NCBI GenBank assembly: GCA_046349975.1
Contig: JAXMBH010000006.1
Coordinates: 62,001 to 126,000 of the forward strand
Source of the DNA: JABDGM01 sp046349975
GTDB taxonomy: Bacteria > Planctomycetota > Planctomycetia > Pirellulales > Lacipirellulaceae
Length of the DNA: 64,000 bases
Direction of reading: 5' to 3'
Under the pieces are notes generated by a model. It did not search any database. It was not told where the DNA came from and saw only the letters and a program-made list of their open reading frames with translations. Position 1 is the stretch's first letter, and each line of letters begins with the position of its first letter. Both the position numbers and the translations under genes were made by a program. This document shows, piece by piece, positions 40,438-48,910 of the stretch.

Positions 40438-43233
40438 ATGACGCTCTCGCCCATGATGCAGCAGTACCACGAGGCCAAACGGGCCGCGGGCGACGCGCTG
40501 CTCTTATTTCGCATGGGTGACTTCTACGAGTTGTTCTTTGACGATGCGAAGGCCGCCGCTCGCTCACTCGGCATCGCCCTCACGAGCCGCGACAAAGGCG
40601 AAGACCCCGTGCCGATGGCCGGCTTTCCGTACCACCAGCTCGATGCCTACCTCGCCAAGTTGATCGCCGCCGGACATCGGGCTGCCATCTGCGAGCAAGT
40701 CGAAGACGCCAAGCTCGCCAAAGGCCTCGTAAAGCGCGAAGTGACGCGGATCGTTACGCCCGGCACGCTGACCGACGACGCCCTGCTCGACCCGCAGGTG
40801 AGCAATTTCCTGGCCGCCATCGCTGTGACCGGGCCGACCGCCAAAACGCTCCATCCGCTGGCTGGCTTGGCGTGGGTCGACGTCTCGACAGGGCGTTTTT
40901 ACGCCGCCTGTTTCCCGGCCGAACAGCTGGGCGATCAGCTCGCTCGCATCGAGCCAGCCGAGCTGCTCATCAGCGACGACGCCGCGATGCCGCCGCGCGA
41001 GTGGGCTACCGGCGAAACAATCACGCGCCGACCAGCCTGGACGTTCGGACGGACGACAGCCCTCGAAGCCCTGACCAAGCACTTCGGCACGAAATCGCTG
41101 GAAGGTTTCGGATTCTGTGACGACGACGATGCCGCTTCCCTTGCCGCGCTCCGAGCGGCCGGCGCGATCCTCAGCTATCTGGCTGAGACACAAAAGGCGT
41201 CACTTGGCCACATCGATCGCCTGCTCCCGTTTTCGAGCGACTCGCGGCTCGCGATCGATCCCGCGACGCGCCGCAGCTTGGAACTCGTGGCCACGATCCG
41301 CGATGGCCGGCGCGACGGCTCGCTGCTCGGCACGCTCGATCGCACGGTGACCTGCCTCGGCGCGCGGCTGCTGGCCGATTGGCTCGCGGCGCCGCTCACG
41401 AATGTCGCTGAAATCAATGCGAGACTGGACGCCGTGGCCGAACTTGTCAGCGATGCCAATACAGCGAATCAGCTCCGCGAATCGCTCAAACAAATTTACG
41501 ACATCCAGCGGCTTTTGGCACGCGTGACGACCGGTCGGGCTTCGCCGCGCGACCTGCAACACGTTGGTGCGACGCTCGCCTGTTTGCCGAAAATAAAGGC
41601 GAAGCTCACCGGCCGGGCAAGCGTGCTGTTGCGTGAGTTGGAAGCCCGCGTTGACTTATGCCCAGATGTCCGCGGCCCGCTTGAAGCGGCGCTCATCGAC
41701 GAGTGCCCGCTCACAGCCCGCGACGGCGGGTTTATTCGCGGTGGCTATCGACGCGACGTCGACGAACTGCGAGAGCTGATGGCCGGCGGCAAACAATGGA
41801 TGGCCCAATATCAGGCTGCCGAATGCGAGCGCACAGGCATTGCCAACATGAAGGTCGGCTTCAATAGCGTCTTTGGCTACTACCTTGAAGTCACGCACAC
41901 GCACCGCGAAAAGATCCCCCCCAACTATATCCGCAAGCAAACGCTCAAGAACGCCGAGCGTTACGTTACGCCCGAGCTTAAGGCGTACGAAGAGAAAGTG
42001 CTCGCCGCCGAGGACAAGCTCAAAACCGTTGAACTCGAAATTTTCGCCCAGCTCCGCGAGCTGGTCGCCAACGCGGCGGCGCGTTTGCAGGCGACGGCGG
42101 TCGCCCTCGCTGAAATCGACGTCCTTGCGGCGCTGGCCGAACTCGCCCGCTCGCGCAACTACGTGCGGCCGACCATCGTCGCGGAACCCGTCCTCGAAAT
42201 CGAAGCCGGCCGGCATCCAGTGCTCGACATCACCGAACCGGATGGCACGTTCGTGCCGAATGATCTCCACTGCGCTGCGCGATTGAATCATGAAGCCCGC
42301 ATGACGAATGAAGAATGCAACCCAAGTGCTCATTCGTCATTCGACGTTCGTCATTCATCATTTTCCCCGACCTGTAGCCCCCAGTCCCCAGCCGCCGGCT
42401 CTGTACTCCTCATTACCGGCCCCAACATGGCCGGCAAGAGCACGTACATTCGCCAATCGGCGTTGCTCACGCTGATGGCCCAGGTCGGCAGCTTCGTGCC
42501 GGCGCGGCGGGCGGTGATTGGCGTGGCGGACCGCATCTTTGCTCGTGTTGGCGCGAGTGATGAACTCGCCCGCGGGCAAAGCACGTTCATGGTCGAGATG
42601 ACGGAGACGGCTCGCATTCTCAACACAGCCACGCCGCGGAGCTTGGTGATTCTCGATGAGATCGGCCGCGGCACGAGCACGTACGATGGCCTGTCGCTCG
42701 CCTGGAGCATCGTCGAGCACATTCACAACGCGGTGGGGTGCCGCACGCTCTTCGCTACACATTACCACGAGCTCACGGACCTTGCCGATCAGCTGCCCGG
42801 CGTGCGAAACTACAACGTGGCTGTGAAGGAATGGGATGATCAGGTCGTGTTCCTGCACCAGATCGTGCCGGGGGCGGCCGACAAGAGCTACGGTATTCAT
42901 GTTGCCCAACTCGCCGGCGTGCCGCGGGCAGTGAACGACCGTGCCCGCGAAGTGCTCCAATGGCTTGAGGCGCAGCACGAGGCGGCCGACGGCGTGCAAC
43001 TGGAAACAAGTAAGGCCGCGAAGAAATCGTCTGCCAAGGTTCGCCACTCCAAGAATGGCCATGTGCCCCGCCCAAGCGGCCACTGGCAACTGACCCTCTT
43101 CGGCTTCGAAGAGCACCCGCTGCTGGAGGAAATCCGCAGTGCGAACTTGGACGATCTTTCGCCGGAAGAAGCAATCAACCTCATCCACGACTGGCAGGCG
43201 CGGCTGACCACGCAGCTTGCCGCCGCGAAATAG
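40438..43233 (+). CDS. mutS: DNA mismatch repair protein MutS
   Basis: MutS recognises mismatches and starts repair with ATP. The 931-residue product has the mismatch-binding domain with FRMGDFYELFFDDAKAAARS (the Phe-x-Glu motif) near residue 23, and the connector, lever and clamp domains. The ATPase has Walker A LLITGPNMAGKSTYIRQ near residue 660, Walker B RSLVILDEIGRGTSTYDGLS and the ABC-type ATHYHELTDL. Residues about 617-650 (HEARMTNEECNPSAHSS... to CSPQSPAAGS) are an in-frame repeat insertion just before Walker A. The ATG at 40438 gives MTLSPMMQQYHEAKRAAGD. The gap 40189-40437 holds another degenerate inverted repeat. Confidence 0.95.
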   Translation: MTLSPMMQQYHEAKRAAGDALLLFRMGDFYELFFDDAKAAARSLGIALTSRDKGEDPVPMAGFPYHQLDAYLAKLIAAGHRAAICEQVEDAKLAKGLVKREVTRIVTPGTLTDDALLDPQVSNFLAAIAVTGPTAKTLHPLAGLAWVDVSTGRFYAACFPAEQLGDQLARIEPAELLISDDAAMPPREWATGETITRRPAWTFGRTTALEALTKHFGTKSLEGFGFCDDDDAASLAALRAAGAILSYLAETQKASLGHIDRLLPFSSDSRLAIDPATRRSLELVATIRDGRRDGSLLGTLDRTVTCLGARLLADWLAAPLTNVAEINARLDAVAELVSDANTANQLRESLKQIYDIQRLLARVTTGRASPRDLQHVGATLACLPKIKAKLTGRASVLLRELEARVDLCPDVRGPLEAALIDECPLTARDGGFIRGGYRRDVDELRELMAGGKQWMAQYQAAECERTGIANMKVGFNSVFGYYLEVTHTHREKIPPNYIRKQTLKNAERYVTPELKAYEEKVLAAEDKLKTVELEIFAQLRELVANAAARLQATAVALAEIDVLAALAELARSRNYVRPTIVAEPVLEIEAGRHPVLDITEPDGTFVPNDLHCAARLNHEARMTNEECNPSAHSSFDVRHSSFSPTCSPQSPAAGSVLLITGPNMAGKSTYIRQSALLTLMAQVGSFVPARRAVIGVADRIFARVGASDELARGQSTFMVEMTETARILNTATPRSLVILDEIGRGTSTYDGLSLAWSIVEHIHNAVGCRTLFATHYHELTDLADQLPGVRNYNVAVKEWDDQVVFLHQIVPGAADKSYGIHVAQLAGVPRAVNDRAREVLQWLEAQHEAADGVQLETSKAAKKSSAKVRHSKNGHVPRPSGHWQLTLFGFEEHPLLEEIRSANLDDLSPEEAINLIHDWQARLTTQLAAAK
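42281..42382. repeat. In-frame palindromic element (AATGACGAATG family) in mutS
   Basis: Perfect 11-base arms ATGACGAATGA (42301-42311) and TCATTCGTCAT (42330-42340), with further related units AAGAATG and GTCATTCATCATT around them. A second repeat-like stretch (tgtagcccccagtccccag) follows. All are in frame; together they add about 35 residues between the conserved FVPNDL segment and the Walker A strand. Confidence 0.88.
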
Positions 43234-43503
43234 CGTCGCGAAGGCCTGCCCCCAACGTAGTAGGCACGCTCCGCGTGTCGTAAACGTAGCGGGATGTGGA
43301 ATTCCACTCCGCTGCCGTTTTCCCACGCAGTACCGGCCATGGCTTGAGGAGCGTACCTGGTGCGATCAATCGCGGAGCCGCTTGGCGGTAGCGTTGGCTT
43401 AGCCCCATGCGCCCGGTAAGATAACCGGTTCGGTGTCATTTCACGCCGCGATTCCCGTAGTTTTCATCCTGTCCCCGCATCCCTATTCCCCGGCCCCTTG
43501 CAC

Positions 43504-46197
43504 ATGCCCCGTTACAACCACGCCACGATCGAGCCCAAGTGGCAGGCCTATTGGGAATCGCATCGCACATTCGCCGCAGAGCGGTTGCCCAAGCCCGGCA
43601 CCAAGAAGCTCTACGCGCTCGATATGTTCCCGTACCCCAGTGGTGACGGGCTGCACGTGGGGCATCCCGAGGGCTACACGGCGACTGATATCGTCTGCCG
43701 AGCGGCTCGCATGCAGGGCCAGAGCGTCATCCACCCGATGGGCTTCGACGCTTTCGGCCTGCCGGCGGAAGAGCACGCAATTAAGACCGGCGAACATCCG
43801 CGGTCGCGGACCGAGAAGAACATCGATACGTTCCGCCGCCAGCTCAAGTCGCTCGGCTTCTCGTACGATTGGAACCGCGAGCTGGCGACGACCGACGTTG
43901 AGTACTTCCGCTGGACACAGTGGATCTTCCTGCAGATCTACGACACGTGGTTCGACAAGGATCAGCAGCGCGGCCGGCCGATTAGCGAACTACCGATTCC
44001 TGACGACGTGCGCAAGCAAGGCGACGATGCGGTTGAGGCATACCGGAACGAGCACCGCCTGGCATATCAAACCGAAGCGCCGGTGAACTGGTGCCCGGCG
44101 CTCGGCACGGTGCTCGCCAATGAAGAGGTCGTCAACGGCAAGAGCGAACGCGGCGGCCACCCGGTGGTGCGCATGCCGCTGCGGCAGTGGATGCTCCGCA
44201 TCACCGCGTATGCCGATCGGCTCGAAAAGGATCTTGATTCGCTCGATTGGTCGGAGGGGATCAAGGCGCTGCAGCGCAATTGGATCGGGCGGAGCACGGG
44301 GGCGGAAGTTGATTTTTATATTGGCAGCGTAGGCCTCTCGCTCCGCGAGAGGGATCATCTCGCGGAGCGAGATGACTACACTCGTTGGCGCAATTCGCGA
44401 AAACAAATCGGTTTTCCACGCAAGCCCGAAGATGACGTCCTTCGCATCTATACCACGCGCGCCGATACGCTCTTCGGCGCCACCTACATGGTGATCGCCC
44501 CGGAGCATCCGTTCGTCGAACAACTCACGACGCCAGAACAAAAGGTCGCGGTAAAGGCTTACTGCGAAGCGGCCGCGCGGAAGAGTGATCTCGATCGCAC
44601 TGAGCTTGCCAAAGACAAGACAGGCGTCTTCACCGGCAGTTACGCGATTAATCCTGTGAACGGCGAGCCGACGCCAATCTGGGTCGCCGACTATGTGCTC
44701 ATCAGCTACGGCACGGGCGCCATCATGGCGGTGCCCGCCCACGATGAGCGTGATTTTGAGTTTGCCAAGCAGTTCAACTTGCCGATCAAAGCGGTGGTCG
44801 ATCCAGGTTCCGCCACACCCGCCAATGAACGCGATGAGGTACTGGCGGGTAACCGCTGCTCGGCGGCCGACGGCGTTGCCATCAACTCCGGCAAGTACAA
44901 CGGCCTCACCACGTCTGAGTTCAAGAAGAAGATCGCGGCCGATCTCGCTGCTCAGGGTCTCGGCCGCGAGGCGGTGAACTACAAGCTGCGCGATTGGCTG
45001 TTCTCGCGTCAGCGGTTCTGGGGCGAGCCGTTTCCGATTCTGCATGAGCTGGACGACGCCGGCAAACCGACCGGTCGCATTCGCGCAGTCGACGTCAAGG
45101 ACCTGCCGGTCGACCTGCCGCACCTCGAAGACTTTAAGCCGCACGGCCGGCCCGAGCCGCCGCTCGATAAGGCCCCGCAGGAGTGGCTCTACCCGGTCAT
45201 CGATGGCAAGCGATACAAGCGCGAGACGAACACGATGCCGCAGTGGGCGGGTTCGTGCTGGTATTACTTGCGGTTTCTCGATCCGACGAATGAAACCGCT
45301 CCCATCGACCCGGCGGTGGAAAAGGCCTGGATGCCGGTGGACCTGTATGTCGGCGGCGCGGAACATGCAGTGCTGCACCTATTGTATGCCCGCTTCTGGC
45401 ACAAGGTGCTCTTCGATCGGGGCATCGTGAGCACGGTAGAGCCGTTTCAGAAGCTCGTAAACCAGGGCATGATTCTGGGCGAGAACAACGAGAAGATGAG
45501 TAAGAGCCGCGGCAACGTGATCAATCCGGATGCGATCGTCGCCGAGTATGGCGCCGATTCGTTGCGGCTGTACGAGATGTTCATGGGGCCGCTCGAGGCG
45601 TCGAAGCCGTGGAACATGCAGAGCGTGAACGGGGTGTTTACCTTCTTGGGGCGCGTATGGCGATTGATTGTCGATGATCGCGCCGAATCGATTGCGCTCA
45701 ATGCCGCCGTGGTTGATCGAATACCAAATGCTCAGGAAAACCGCGTCCTTCACCAAACGATCGGCGCGGTGACCGAGGACATTCGCAAGCTGTCGTTCAA
45801 CACGGCGATTTCGCGGATGATGGAGTTCACCAACTTCTTCACGAGCGCCGTCGAACGGCCGCGGGTGGCGTTGGAGAAGTTCGTGCTGCTGCTCGCGCCG
45901 TTCGCGCCGCATATTGCTGAGGAGCTGTGGCAGGCGCTCGGTCATCAGGAATCGCTCGCGTACGAGGCATGGCCCGAGTTTGACCCAGCGCTTGCCAAGG
46001 AAGATTCGATCGAAGTTCCCGTTCAGATCAATGGCAAGGTGCGGTCGAAGCTAACAGTTGCGGCGGAGGCCAACGAGGAAGAAATCAAGGGGGCTGCGCT
46101 GGCGGATGAGCGCATCAAGGAATTGGTCGCCGGCAAGCAGATCGTGAAGACCATCATTGTGCCGAAGCGGCTGGTGAACATCGTCATCAAAGGTTGA
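43504..46197 (+). CDS. leuS: Leucyl-tRNA synthetase
   Basis: LeuRS charges tRNA-Leu and edits misacylated tRNA. The 897-residue class I enzyme has the HIGH-type motif PYPSGDGLHVGHPEGY (HVGH at 51-54) and KMSKS in NNEKMSKSRGN near residue 664. The CP1 editing domain shows GAEVDFYIGS near 267 and TTRADTLFGATYMVIAPEHP near 320. Between these, residues about 276-292 (VGLSLRERDHLAERDDY) are an in-frame palindromic insertion. The ATG at 43504 gives MPRYNHATIEPKWQAYWES. glgC starts 12 bases after the stop, so the two are probably co-transcribed. Confidence 0.95.
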   Translation: MPRYNHATIEPKWQAYWESHRTFAAERLPKPGTKKLYALDMFPYPSGDGLHVGHPEGYTATDIVCRAARMQGQSVIHPMGFDAFGLPAEEHAIKTGEHPRSRTEKNIDTFRRQLKSLGFSYDWNRELATTDVEYFRWTQWIFLQIYDTWFDKDQQRGRPISELPIPDDVRKQGDDAVEAYRNEHRLAYQTEAPVNWCPALGTVLANEEVVNGKSERGGHPVVRMPLRQWMLRITAYADRLEKDLDSLDWSEGIKALQRNWIGRSTGAEVDFYIGSVGLSLRERDHLAERDDYTRWRNSRKQIGFPRKPEDDVLRIYTTRADTLFGATYMVIAPEHPFVEQLTTPEQKVAVKAYCEAAARKSDLDRTELAKDKTGVFTGSYAINPVNGEPTPIWVADYVLISYGTGAIMAVPAHDERDFEFAKQFNLPIKAVVDPGSATPANERDEVLAGNRCSAADGVAINSGKYNGLTTSEFKKKIAADLAAQGLGREAVNYKLRDWLFSRQRFWGEPFPILHELDDAGKPTGRIRAVDVKDLPVDLPHLEDFKPHGRPEPPLDKAPQEWLYPVIDGKRYKRETNTMPQWAGSCWYYLRFLDPTNETAPIDPAVEKAWMPVDLYVGGAEHAVLHLLYARFWHKVLFDRGIVSTVEPFQKLVNQGMILGENNEKMSKSRGNVINPDAIVAEYGADSLRLYEMFMGPLEASKPWNMQSVNGVFTFLGRVWRLIVDDRAESIALNAAVVDRIPNAQENRVLHQTIGAVTEDIRKLSFNTAISRMMEFTNFFTSAVERPRVALEKFVLLLAPFAPHIAEELWQALGHQESLAYEAWPEFDPALAKEDSIEVPVQINGKVRSKLTVAAEANEEEIKGAALADERIKELVAGKQIVKTIIVPKRLVNIVIKG
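44329..44379. repeat. In-frame palindromic element (CTCGCTCCGCGAGA family) in leuS
   Basis: Arms GTAGGCCTCTCGCTCCGCGAGA (44329-44350) and its inverse at 44358-44379 agree at 20 of 22 positions with a 7-base spacer. Each arm contains the smaller palindrome TCTCGC-tcc-GCGAGA. It is in frame and lies in the editing-domain region of the host protein. Confidence 0.92.
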
Positions 46198-46209
46198 GAG
46201 GAGCTTCTT

Positions 46210-47511
46210 GTGAAGAAGGTTGTGGCGTTGGTCCTCGGTGGTGGGCGCGGCACACGGCTGTTGCCGCTGACGGCGCATCGTGCCAAACCAGCCGTGCCGC
46301 TTGCCGGCAAGTATCGGCTCATCGATATCCCGATTTCGAATTGCCTCAACAGCGAAATCAACCAGATCTACGTCATCACGCAGTTCCAATCGGAGAGCCT
46401 GCATCGCCACATCCGTGGCACGTACCGGTTCGACAACTTTAGCGGTGCGTTCGTCGAAATCCTCGCCGCGATGCAGACGATGGACGAGGATGACGAACGC
46501 CGACACTGGTATCAAGGCACTGCGGATGCGGTGCGTAAGAACCTCCGCCACTTCGCCCGGCCAGATATCGAGTACGTGCTTGTTCTCTCGGGTGACCAAC
46601 TGTATCGCATGGATTTCCGCGAGATGCTCGCGACGCACCAGGCCTCGGGCGCTGAGGTCACGATCGCGGGTAAGCCGGTGAGCCGTAAAGAGGCGAGTTC
46701 ACTGGGTATTATGCGGATCGACCCCAGTGGCCGCGTGATGGGCTTCCTGGAAAAGCCGAAGACCGAGGCGGAACTCAAAGATGTGACGATGGACCCGCGG
46801 TGGCTCGAGGCGCATGGCATTAAGGCCGATGGCCGCGATTGCCTGGCGAGCATGGGAATTTACCTGTTCAATTACAAGACGTTGCTCGCTGCGCTCGATA
46901 AGACGTCGTATTCCGATTTCGGTAAGGATATCTTCCCCGCCACGATTCGCTCGAAGCACGTGCAGCTGCACGTATTCGACGGCTACTGGGAAGACATCGG
47001 CACGATCCGCACGTTCTATGAGGCGAACCTGCAGCTGGCGCTGCCAAACCCGCCGTTTGAGCTCGGTTCGGCAACGGCGCCGATTTACACGCGGTCGCGG
47101 TCGTTGCCGCCATCGCGGTTGGATAATGTGGCGATGCATCATAGTCTCATCGCGGATGGGTGCTTCATCGGGGCGGGGACGAAGATCGAAAACAGCGTGA
47201 TCGGTCTGCGGTGTCGAATTGGGAAAAACGTGACGATTCGCAATTCGGTGATCATGGGCGCGGACTTTTACGAATCGCCGAGCCAGTTGGCCATTGACAC
47301 CCGGGAGGGCTGCCCACCGATCGGTATTGATGACGGCGCGGTGATCGAGAACGCGATTGTCGACAAGAACTGCCACATTGGCGCGAACGTAGAAGTCATT
47401 GGCGATCCACAGCAGATGGAACACATTACCGGCCCGATGTGGGACATGCTCGAAGGCGTGCTGATCATCGAAAAAGGGGCCAAGTTGTGCGACGGCTGGC
47501 GGCGTCAGTGA
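46210..47511 (+). CDS. glgC: Glucose-1-phosphate adenylyltransferase
   Basis: GlgC makes ADP-glucose from ATP and glucose 1-phosphate for glycogen synthesis. The 433-residue product has the N-terminal nucleotide loop ALVLGGGRGTRLLPLTAHRA with AKPAVPLAGKYRLIDIPISN, the catalytic region VLVLSGDQLYRMD, FLEKPKTEAEL, the substrate site YWEDIGTIRTFYEAN and a C-terminal left-handed beta-helix (DGCFIGAGTKIENSVIGLRC). The GTG start at 46210 is preceded by GAGAGGAG at 46195-46202. It follows leuS closely; no other glycogen genes are in the window. 47512-47729 holds nothing recognised. Confidence 0.95.
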   Translation: MKKVVALVLGGGRGTRLLPLTAHRAKPAVPLAGKYRLIDIPISNCLNSEINQIYVITQFQSESLHRHIRGTYRFDNFSGAFVEILAAMQTMDEDDERRHWYQGTADAVRKNLRHFARPDIEYVLVLSGDQLYRMDFREMLATHQASGAEVTIAGKPVSRKEASSLGIMRIDPSGRVMGFLEKPKTEAELKDVTMDPRWLEAHGIKADGRDCLASMGIYLFNYKTLLAALDKTSYSDFGKDIFPATIRSKHVQLHVFDGYWEDIGTIRTFYEANLQLALPNPPFELGSATAPIYTRSRSLPPSRLDNVAMHHSLIADGCFIGAGTKIENSVIGLRCRIGKNVTIRNSVIMGADFYESPSQLAIDTREGCPPIGIDDGAVIENAIVDKNCHIGANVEVIGDPQQMEHITGPMWDMLEGVLIIEKGAKLCDGWRRQ

Positions 47512-47729
47512 GGCATTCGTCGCCGGATAGCATCGATTAGCAGGTAGAGGTTCAGCGGAGTATGCTGACAAATTGGGCGGTCTTCGCAGCGGATTGTCGC
47601 TAAAACCGCTGTAACCGGTCCGGCTAAGTAATTCATTCGTGGACGAACTCCCGGTGGCGGGTAAGATAAAATCAATGGCGGTGCGATCGAGGGCGCCGCA
47701 GGTATGGCGAATTCTAGTCGGAGATGACG

Positions 47730-48557
47730 ATGGCGCTGGTGCGTGGTGCGAGTTTTGGGCGGATGGCTTGTTTGGCCGTGCTGGTTATGAGCGCTGGTGT
47801 CACACGCAGCTGGGCGGCCGACGCCAAGTCGAGCGGCGCGGGTACGTCGGGCGGCCGGCCGGAGAGCGTGAAGATCGAGCCGTACACGGGCGAACCGATC
47901 ATGCTCACCGAAGTAACGCAGGTGGCCAAGCCGACGATTGTTGCCCACGAGACCCTGAAGGAAAAATATGAAGATGGCACGATCCGTGTTGAGCGCGATA
48001 TCGCCAAGTACAGCGACGACAACTTCGCCGCGGATGGTAATTACCGGGAATATCATCCGAATGGAAAACCGTTCATTGAAGGCCAGTTCAAGGAAGGCCG
48101 GCAGACCGGCGACTGGACATACTACTTCGACAACGGTCAGGTGAATCGCAAAGTGACGTATGTCGACGGCAAGCAGAATGGCAGTTGGGACGTGTTCCGG
48201 GCCGACGGGACGCTGGCCGCGAAGCGGGGCTTTAAAGATGGCCTGCGTGACGGCGCCTGGGCAACGTACGACGCTACTGGGAAACAGCAACTGACTGAGG
48301 AGCATTACGCGGCTGGGAAAAAGGACGGCGAGTGGAAGGTCTTTTTTCCGGACGGAAAGATCAAGCAGCAGGCCAGCTTCAAAGACGACAAACGCGATGG
48401 AACGAGCGCCGAGTGGGATGAGAAGGGCCAGAAGCTCGTCGAAGCGAATTACAAAGGCGACAAGCTGGACGGGGCCGTGACACGCTTTTTGCCCGATGGC
48501 AAGAAGGTTGTACTTACTTACAAGGAAGGTAAGTTCGTGTCAGAGTCGAAGGAGTAG
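47730..48557 (+). CDS. Exported MORN-repeat protein (YwqK-like)
   Basis: A 275-residue exported protein. The start MALVRGASFGRMACLAVLVM with cleavage near SRSWA is a signal peptide. Residues about 80-270 contain seven to eight units of the MORN_2 type: YREYHPNGKPFIEGQFKEGR, GDWTYYFDNGQVNRKVTYVD, GEWKVFFPDGKIKQQASFKD and others. Such proteins are often annotated as YwqK-family; the fold is a twisted beta sheet. GGAG at 47720-47723 abuts the ATG at 47724 and gives proper spacing to the ATG at 47730, so the latter was chosen. Function outside the cytoplasm is unknown. Confidence 0.85.
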   Translation: MALVRGASFGRMACLAVLVMSAGVTRSWAADAKSSGAGTSGGRPESVKIEPYTGEPIMLTEVTQVAKPTIVAHETLKEKYEDGTIRVERDIAKYSDDNFAADGNYREYHPNGKPFIEGQFKEGRQTGDWTYYFDNGQVNRKVTYVDGKQNGSWDVFRADGTLAAKRGFKDGLRDGAWATYDATGKQQLTEEHYAAGKKDGEWKVFFPDGKIKQQASFKDDKRDGTSAEWDEKGQKLVEANYKGDKLDGAVTRFLPDGKKVVLTYKEGKFVSESKE

Positions 48558-48629
48558 CGGATTGCTGCGGCTGTAATGTAGCGATCGCGTTGGCGGGCAA
48601 TTGTTGTGGGCGGCAAGTGAGTTGCTGAC

Positions 48630-48790
48630 TTCCAATTGGAATTGGCGTTCGGAGACGTGGTGTACTGTGCAGTCACCCGCCACGTAGTCGAACGCGTTCC
48701 ATGGCTCGATGTATTTCGCGGTGCTGCCGATGATTGGGCCGAGTTCGACCTCCCAATCGGTCTTCGTCGAGCGTCGGGGGGATATGCAAG
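48630..48790 (-). pseudogene. Remnant of a fumarylacetoacetate hydrolase-family gene
   Basis: A minus-strand frame reads KTDWEVELGPIIGSTAKYIE then NAFDYVAGDCTVHHVSERQF, which matches the metal-site core of FAH-family hydrolases (usually DWEVELA-VIG with D-YVAGY-VNDVS-R). The sequence turns into unrelated residues after FQLE, and upstream the frame is broken at about 48800, so no complete gene remains. The rest of 48558-48910 holds only disrupted sequence. Confidence 0.75.
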
Positions 48791-48910
48791 TCCTCGCTCG
48801 CCTTAATTCAAGAACTGCACTCGTTCTGCCATGGGCACGACCGGCTATTGCGAGCCCGGATATCTTGCGTGCGAGTCGCGGTCGCACGGTTTTCGGCCAG
48901 GTTGCAACAC

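Noticed and set aside
39265..40470. A 401-codon minus-strand open frame over fliG
   Set aside because: Shadow frame; FliG motifs are on the plus strand.
43990..45378. A 462-codon minus-strand open frame
   Set aside because: Antisense of leuS; no start signal or domain.
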